From Membranipora membranacea (Eukaryota > Bryozoa > Gymnolaemata > Cheilostomatida > Membraniporidae): DNA of 64,000 nt. This document shows positions 24,601 through 33,600 of this stretch, one piece after another. Location: assembly GCA_914767715.1 (NCBI GenBank), contig OU612074.1:4231501-4295500 (forward strand). The letters are read 5' to 3'. The notes beneath the pieces are model-generated. The model worked only from the letters and a program-made list of their open reading frames with translations, was not told where the DNA came from and ran no database searches. Numbering within the stretch: the stretch's first letter is position 1; each line of letters opens with the position of its first letter. The translations under genes were made by a program, and so were the position numbers.

Positions 24601-27600
24601 GAAAAAGAAAAAAAAACACGTTTCTAAAAAGTAATGGTCCACTACATTTTTGCCAGCAGCTGAAAATTCTTGTGATGTAAATATTGTGACATTTAGCCAA
24701 ATGAACGGTTGTTTGTTTTGGTGATCATCCAGGAAATAGACTACCACCAATCATGATTAGTACTAGGTTGGTGCTATTAGCTACAACTGAACGATTGATA
24801 AATGACCTTAATAACATAGATTAACTGTAGGATTTAAGGTAATGTCAAAGACCGATCCGAATATCAACATATCATATACCGTTGGAAAGCTGCCGAGCTA
24901 CTGAAAATGAATACCTGAACAAAAACTTGATTCGATGATGTTGTGTCATTTTGGGAGGAAATGAGGCAGAAAACGCTGTTTTTGTCAAAGCAGATGGAGG
25001 AGTCAAATAAAATGCAAGAAATTTCAAACCAGGTGGAATGCATACTTAGAGATTGCGTTCATCGCAAAATTTGGTTTTCTTTGATATATGACTAGTCTAA
25101 ACTGACGTTTTACGTCACGCCATACAATGCATTTTTTTTGTGAAGCCGTGAAAATATGTGAAATTTCAATCATTAATTCAGAACAGATCATAGGCTCGAA
25201 ACAAAATTAATTATGATTTTCCCTTAGAATACACTTCAAATGTCATACCTATTAACTTTCAACAAATTAGCTTGCATATTGCGAAAACAGTAGACTCTCG
25301 AATACACCTGATATTTTTCGCAACTTTTGCATAACATCAAATGTGCTGTCCAAATGACCATTATTGTGGCCAACAAAGTTTTTTTGAAAGTTCTCACATA
25401 CGAAGCCGCTTTCATTAGCCATGGTGCACACAGGAAATGCCAAAAGACTTTTTCCCTGCATCTTCGTTTTTTTTAACGCAAAAGAAATGCCAAAAAACAG
25501 CAATTTTTTCGGACTTTTGAGGTGTTTTTGGCCATTCTTTTGCGTTAAATTCAAGAAAAACGAAGATGCAGTTAAAAAATCTGTTGGCATTTCCTGCGTG
25601 CACCATGGGTAATAAAAGCGGCTTCGTATGTGAGAAGCTACTTTGTTGAAAGTCAATACGTATGACATTTGAAGTGTACTCTAAGGGCAAATCATAATTA
25701 ATTTTCTTTCGAGCCTATGATCTGTTCTGAATTAATGATTGAAATTTCAGATATTTTCACGGCTTCACAAAAAAAAATGCGTTGTATGGCGTGACGTAAA
25801 AAGTCAGTTTAGACTAGTCATATATCAAAGAAAATCAAATTTTAATATGAACTCAATCTCTAAGTATACATTCCACCTGTTTTGAAATTTCTTGCAATTA
25901 ATTTGACTCCTCCATCTGCTTTGACAAAAACAGCGTTTTTTGCCTCATTTCCTCCCTTTAATGACACAACGTCATCGAATCAAGTTTTTGTTCAGGTATT
26001 CATTATCAGTAGCTCGGCAGCTTTCCAACGGTATATGACATGTTGATCTTCGGATCGGTCTTTGACATTACCTTAAGAGGGACTGCACTGCGAGTGTTTA
26101 CAGCTTAGTGAGGGAAAGCTGTTTGTTTAGTGGTCCAAGTTCAGCCCCTTTTATAGTAAGCGGCTTATAATTACACGCTACAACACTTCTGGCAACAGAT
26201 TATACTAGGGCAATATTTGCCAGCGAGAGAATAGTCTCATTGGTTAATTAGCAGTATCCAGTGGCACGTTTATGACGGGATTCATTAAAAGGCTTTGTTT
26301 ATGGAATATCATTGGCTGATAGCTAACCTTATGATTACATCGCAGCTTGTAAACACGCTTTGTGTCTGCAGTGAAAAATGTGGAGATAATGAGCAAAGCT
26401 AGAATTTCAAGCTCTATTTTATTTTCACTAGCTCTAGTTTTCTAGCTGGTCTGTGGACCGCTTTATGTCCAATTGTTGATTGACTTGGCAAGCAAATTAG
26501 GTTATAAATATTATGAATCATTGCTTTCCCAACTATTGCGTTAACCATTATTCTATGTCTAGGTAAAAGCTCAGAAATTGTGTAAAAATCAGGTTGTCTG
26601 CTCTTGTAAAATCAGGGGAAAACTGCCAAAATATGAGATGTTCACAGCTATAGGAAGTTCTCCTTTCTTTTAAATTACTTCTCAAAAAACAGACAACTCT
26701 GAATTTATTTTGCATTCTGGATCTACTCAGCATTTAAAAAGTAGCATCACAGCATATAATAGTAGGCTGTATGATGCTGATGTTGATATGCATAATATTT
26801 ATATGGAATATTTAATAAATATATGTTATATACCCAATAAACTTGAATCCCCAATGGTAATTAGTGTTTAATATGATATATAAACGATTCGGTGGACTAG
26901 GAAACGATTAGAAGCAAATCTTCATTTGCCTTAAGACTCTGACAGTAAAGAGCCAAGTTTACTAGGAAGTAACGCTGACGTGACATCCATGGACTGCCAT
27001 ACTTTTTGAAGGAACAATGGTACATATACTGTCAGAATGATTGACTGCCCATTCATCATCACAATGAATCTATTTGTGTCGCACTCTGACACCTTAGGTA
27101 TAATCTAATATTTGACACCAACAGTTCCACAATGTCAATACATAGGATTCGCTAGCTTTGCAGAACTATTCATAGCGAAGATTACAGCTGAGGCAATTGC
27201 TGCTTTTGAAGATTACAGCTGAGGCAATTGCTGCTTTTGAAGATTACTGTGGTATTATTGAAAATGATCATGAGACACAGCACAATGTAAACATGGAAAT
27301 ATAAAACTAAAGCTGCATCAGCAGCATCCAGCAAATATGCTACTCATTCTTCACATCTATTACACTTACTGTCATATCACTTACAGCATAAACCATACAG
27401 TTTGGGTTGGCTGAATAAAATAACCAGTGTTTTTTGCATAAACAAACAAAATTTTGTTGTCAACTAGATAGCGTCACGCTTTGCCTGTTTCTTGAAATAT
27501 CACCCAAAGATTTCAATCTCAGCTCCATGTGATTGTTTGGCATGACTAATACTGATGAAGCAGTTTCATAACTAATGATTTCCTCCTCAAGCCAACTTCA

Positions 27601-30600
27601 TTTGATCTAAGCATAAGCCCCTTTTGATTGCAAAATAATCTAAACTGTTGATGGATTTTTCCTTGTGCCTGCCATTAAATAGCACATTCATCATGATTTG
27701 TGGTTTCTATTGCCAACATGTCATGTGTTCATTGCACAGGTAATTGACGCTGGATTTTCGATTTTTTTGTTGAGATTTTATTGTAATTTTTTTGTAACAG
27801 AAACTTGGTAGAAAAAGTGTAAAAATTATAGGATACAAAAACAAAGAAATGTGAAATTTTATTCGAAGTGATAAACTATTGAAGACTCATGACAAAGTAT
27901 TTCTCTGGCATGAAGGATTTACTTTACAGACCTTACCAGCAGAATTTACTGCAAATCTCAAAGCTAAAATGATAGATCAGTTGTATTGGCAATTATTTTG
28001 TCATTTAAATTTATTCCCTTGGCTTAATCCCACAGTAAAGCTATCCCTTGAAACCTGGAACTGAATGCCAGCTATATACATATATATATATCCTGTTCAA
28101 TATATTTATATAAAAACCACAGCCATGTCCGGCTTCTACAAATCCCCTTTATTTACTCATCCCCTGGAAATATATTTTAGAAGCTGATCCTTAAATTTAA
28201 AGCTGTCATAACTTCATCAACATATTTTATTCACTGCATTCTCTTAACCAAATAACAACAGCATGATTGGAAAAAAAAACATTTATAACACTGACTGGAG
28301 ACTTAAGTTGTTGAAAATGGGGTTTGCTTAGCAGTACATGAAGTGAATACCAAGAAATTTGTCCTTGTCATCACAAGCAAAGGTTACTGATTAATTTACT
28401 CTACCTCAATATCTAGTACTGCATTGGTGCCTGCATGAACCTCTGGTGTTTTCATTCTCCTAACCACCGGATTTATTGGCCAATGCTCTCAGATCAGTCA
28501 TTCGTTATTATTTAGTGTTAATCATTGATAGCCTTTACTTAATGAAGATTCTCAAATAACGCACATAAGTTGAATAACGTGGTGAAAACGCATTGTCTAA
28601 CACAATGTACAACTATTTATTGCAAAGAGAAGGCAAATCGATCAGCTTATTAGTTTTAATAATGCTATAACATTCCTGTTTAGATTAATGACAAGGCCAC
28701 TTGCCAATAAATCAAAGTTATTTATATTTCTAGACGACTTGTGGAATAAATTGCCCATGTAATGAACAGGCACATTCATGACTGTGACAGCGATATCTGC
28801 CGCTGCTTATATGTTTTATAGAAGATGACAAAAAATGATAATAAAATTCCTTGGTTAATGATGCTGAGATAGTCACTTCGACATAATTTATTTTATTTAT
28901 ACTTGGTATAAAATGTTACATTGGACTGAGAGTTTATTGCATAATTCTCATTTAAGTCGTAGTCAGCATTATTTATTATTGGCAATCCAATTGTCCGAAT
29001 CTCATCTCTGTAGTCGTAGTAAATGATAAGCATGTAGCCTACAACCAACCACAAGACAAAACCAGATAGACAGGCCGAGCTGGTCCAGCAACATGCTGAA
29101 GATCTGCGTCTCTCTGCAACTCGAACTATACCCTTGTTGTAATCAGCTTTTCCGGTTATAAAGTGCGTCATCCCGATATATGTACATGGGCAGCAGAAGC
29201 AGAATAGCAGAGTGATCCAGGTGAAACATCTCTGACTGCGCCATGGGTTACTGTCGAGCGTCAAACTCTGTGTGAAAAGAAAGATTATAAAGTGGGATGC
29301 AAAGATACGAAGTGCTCGTAAGCAAATTTAAAACCTCCGCTTTCTCAAAAGCTGAAAATAAGCTAAATTTCAAAATCGTCATGAGATCAACAATCAATTG
29401 CCCACCTCAGATGGTAGTATCGGCTTGGTCTCTATCTGAGGCATTGGTGCAATAGAGGCTGTTGATTTGACTCCTTTCATCATATCCTTCTCATTTGCCA
29501 TCCCAATTGTCTGCTGCTGAGCCTTTATCAGCTCCTGTTGCTGCTGTATAACTGTCATGGTCAGGGAGGCCTTCTGTTTTGACGTAGTAGACTTAGGCTG
29601 CTGACCGTAACCTATATAGCTGTCCTGACGCTCTTGTGGTGCTCCTCCATATCCTGGCTGAGACTGGTATGGTGGTTGGGGATAGTAAGCTGCTGCTGAT
29701 GGTCTAGCACCCCAGGGTTGTGTAGCAGGTCCAGCATACGTGACAGCTGACGAAGGCTGTGGTGCATATCCTGCGATGGATGGCCTTCCCCAGGGGTCGG
29801 TTGATGTGTAGGCTGGTGGAGCTGCAGGGTACATGCCGTAGCCTGAGGCCTGTGGTGCATAAGAAAGACTATAGCCCTGCTGGTCATAAGCTGCTGCCTG
29901 CCAGTAACCCATATCTTGGTTGTAGCCTGCTGCTTGTCCATAGGCAGGATCTTGGCCATATGCGGCTGAAGTAGCATCATAAGATGGGTACCCAGAGGCA
30001 TACGCAGGCTGTTGTGCTGCCCCTCCCTGAGCACCGTACTGCCAGTCAGCCATAGCTTCTGGTACAGTGTTCAGTGGTGGATTTGGTGCTCGCACGGGCT
30101 TCTTATCTCCTAAGCTGTAGATTGTATCATCACCTACCTCAAATAAAGTCACTGCTAATCTATCCGACTCAAAAGCGTTGGTCATAACCTTTTACAAGGC
30201 TGGAGTCATGGACTGCTGTCCAACAGTTTTCTGAGACATTTGACTGAGCAATAGAAAGTTGTAAGGGAAAGGAAAACTTTGAATCAGCAATGTACTGAAT
30301 TTCAGCTTGGCACTCAACAATGGCTTATGCAGGGAAACATTCTTTGGCACAGTGGTAGCATAATGTTGGTTGCTTGTTTGTCTTCATTTTCTGGCAAAAA
30401 CAATCGAACCAAAAAATTGGTAATAGAGAGCACTAAAATTACTTACTTCACCCTCATTTAGATAAACAGAGGTCAATTAAGTAACTATTGGGAAACTGTA
30501 ATCCTCTTTATCGCTAATGTGGAACAATGCATTTTTATCTTTATTATCCACCATGAGAGAAATGGTGTAATAAAAAAAAAAAAAAAACAGAAATACAATA

Positions 30601-33600
30601 CCGCAGACAATGCTTAGTTTTTTAAGCAAAAAAGTCCAATTTTCTCTCCCTCTAAACATGGTCTAAAGCCAAGAAATTTGTTTGGTCATATTGAATATCA
30701 TTAAAATTGAGCACTGCTTTGCTTCATGTTTACTGAGCTTTCTAGCAGCTTCTCATCATGCCACACAGAACTAAATCTCACATTGTTATCCTCATCATTT
30801 TCGGCCTAGAGATAATCTTGTCACTACATTACAACCTGGTCGTATTTTACAGCCCATAAAACTTTATAATCTGGGGATTAATCCTATTCACTACTTCCTT
30901 TTTCTCCGCCAGTATCGTCAATCATCTTCTTCACCAGGTCAAAAACAAAAACAAAATGGCAGGCAGGTAGTGCTAGATTCTCCCATCTCCACCTCAAATG
31001 CTCGTAGTTTAATACCCATCCCCCCACTAGTAGTATGCCTACCCCCCCCCATTTCAGCCCTAAATTCTTTGGCGCATTATGGAGAACATCTGGCCAGGAT
31101 GTTATTGCCTGCCATATATATTAGTGTATATAAATGTAAACCATGTATTACTGTGATTTAAATATTATCATAGAATATATAAGTAGATATTTAAGGTTGA
31201 AGCTGTATTCTGTGTGATGTATGGAAAATCATGCAGTAAGATAACACCACAAGTCACTTCTGTCCGACTAACCACTGATATAACTACCATGTGGCTATAT
31301 ATACTTTTTCTTTTAGAATAACTGGAAGCCTCGCAGCGAAAGCAGTGGACCCAAAACAATAAAGGAGGTTCGAGCAGAGGCTGCACTTGAGGCTCATGAG
31401 AGGCAGATGATGGTAAATTCGGCTCAGATACCAAACCGAGGCAGCCAGAGCCGAAACTTTGCACAGCCCAGGTACGATAGATTTGTAAAAATTGTTTGAT
31501 GTCAAGGAGGGTTAATTAAAGGAGATTGCCGCTCACAACTCCTCTATCACTAGCTGGAGTTGTTTTGCTAGGTAAAAGACCCTTTACCTGGTACATTACC
31601 ATGAGGATACATTATAATATCACTCTAACTATACTAGGCTCACAAGTCCCAGAACATTATGTCAAAGTCACAAATGTATCACCACTGGTGTTTTTTACAT
31701 CAGTACTGTACAGGGGGAAGTTTCACCATTGGAACATTCACATGATGCAATTAATGGTTCAAGCTGTTGCAAGACCCCGCTTCCGGATCATTGTGGTACG
31801 GTGCAATGAGATAAAGCGTTTAGTGTTAGAACTTTCCTGATGTTCAGCATATAGAGCTCAACATTGGGCAATTATAATCTAATCCATTGGTCTAGGTAAC
31901 TGCTCAGCCAAAATCAGTGGACAGAATGATTTTTATCATGGATGCTGAAAATTTAGACATATCAGTTTTTTCCCTCATTTACATGTGTCAGATTGTCTAG
32001 ATCAGGGCATTAGTTTGGAGTGAAAAAAAAAAGAACTCCTATTAATAACTATCCGTCTACTTTGCAGACCACAAAGAGGTGAACAGGATGGCTGGAATCA
32101 GGTAGGAGGTAGTATAAAGCCTCAGCGTATAGACCCCAGTAAGCTCAAGCTCAGCAAACCTACATTTGGGGCAAGTGACACAGTTCAACTCGGACCAGGT
32201 GCTGGATTCGGCAGTGGATCCAGCTGGGGTAAGGGATCAGGCTCTGGAAATAATACACCACCTCAACAAGAGGAACGTCCTAACACTCCAACCAATAGAT
32301 TCTCCGTAAGTGCCTACAAAATGAGATAAATAGTTACTGTTAAGTTTTAACTGTTCTCTGTTGTTTTGCAGGAGATCTTTTATTACTATAATATGCTTAT
32401 TTGTCAATAGCTTATTCTTGATGATTTTGGTGCACAGGATTATGATGTAGATAGTAGTTTACTCGAATCACTGATTGTGAGCAGTTCACATATTTAGGAG
32501 TGAGCACCTCCTCCCTTACCAAATATTCCTGTTTCACTTGAGAACTTGAGAGCATAGATTGTGCGCTAATTGAACCATATGACACTGCGTGATTTGAATA
32601 AACTTAATCTTGTGAATTAAACATCTGCTGAACCAGGAAATAAATGTCAGTTCCAAATATATTACACCAGACTTTCTTCCAATCGTTGGCAGATAAAGTC
32701 AAAACCTAAAAAAAAAGTATGCTCCAATTGTGTGCCAGTTTTATAAATTAACATAGAACTATACCCTGTCAACGCAGATCCACAGGAACCCAATATTTCA
32801 CTTACGCTTTGATCTTCTTACTGACAGGCACTTAGCATGGGTGGTGATCGAGATGCAGGTAGAGATGAGAGATCTAGGTCAGGTCAGAGGTTACCTACTG
32901 GTAGGAATAGTATGGGCCGAGGTAGAGGTGGTCGAATGAATATCACTTCACGTGGCTCCATGGAGAAAGACAGGTAAGTTGTCTGCTTTTGATTTCTCAT
33001 TGAGGTGACCAAAGCTTAGGAAACTAGCTTTAAATCGTAATTAATGGATATGGGGTAGCACCTTATTTTGCCAAACCATTATCATGACTCACAGACGCAC
33101 ACATGTTCTAAGTTCTGGAGGCTCACTGAGGGCATTCTATCAGTTTTCTCCATCAAGAAATACCATCTTATCCCTGCTCTATGTTTACTTCAGATCTAGT
33201 GCACTAGCAGCTGCACGACAGTTCTGTAGACCAGGAACTGGCGGCCCTGGTTCTCGTGGTGCTTCCAGAGAGAGTAGCGGTGAGGGGCGCGGTATGAGGA
33301 CACCGACCCCTACCAGACAGGGTGCCTCAGCTGGAGGATCTAGGGCTGCTGCTCCTGCTGTCAAACAGCTAAGTAGAGATGAATGGAGTCCTATGGGTTC
33401 TATAATAGATGAGTTCATCCACACCAAAGACCTTAAAGTGAGTCTGCACAAGCTTTACCGACCTTGGTTTGGCCATTAATGTTTTCACCTCACCTTGCAT
33501 TCTTATGCAATTATTCTGAAGTGCCTAAAAGTGAGTTTCCTATCTTGTCACATGAAGGTTAAGCTAACAAATGCCAAGTACTCTGCGATGGCATGCAAAC

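Noticed and set aside
25267-25690. Overlapping open frames on both strands as genes
   Set aside because: They sit at the centre of the foldback element and mirror each other; no family resemblance.
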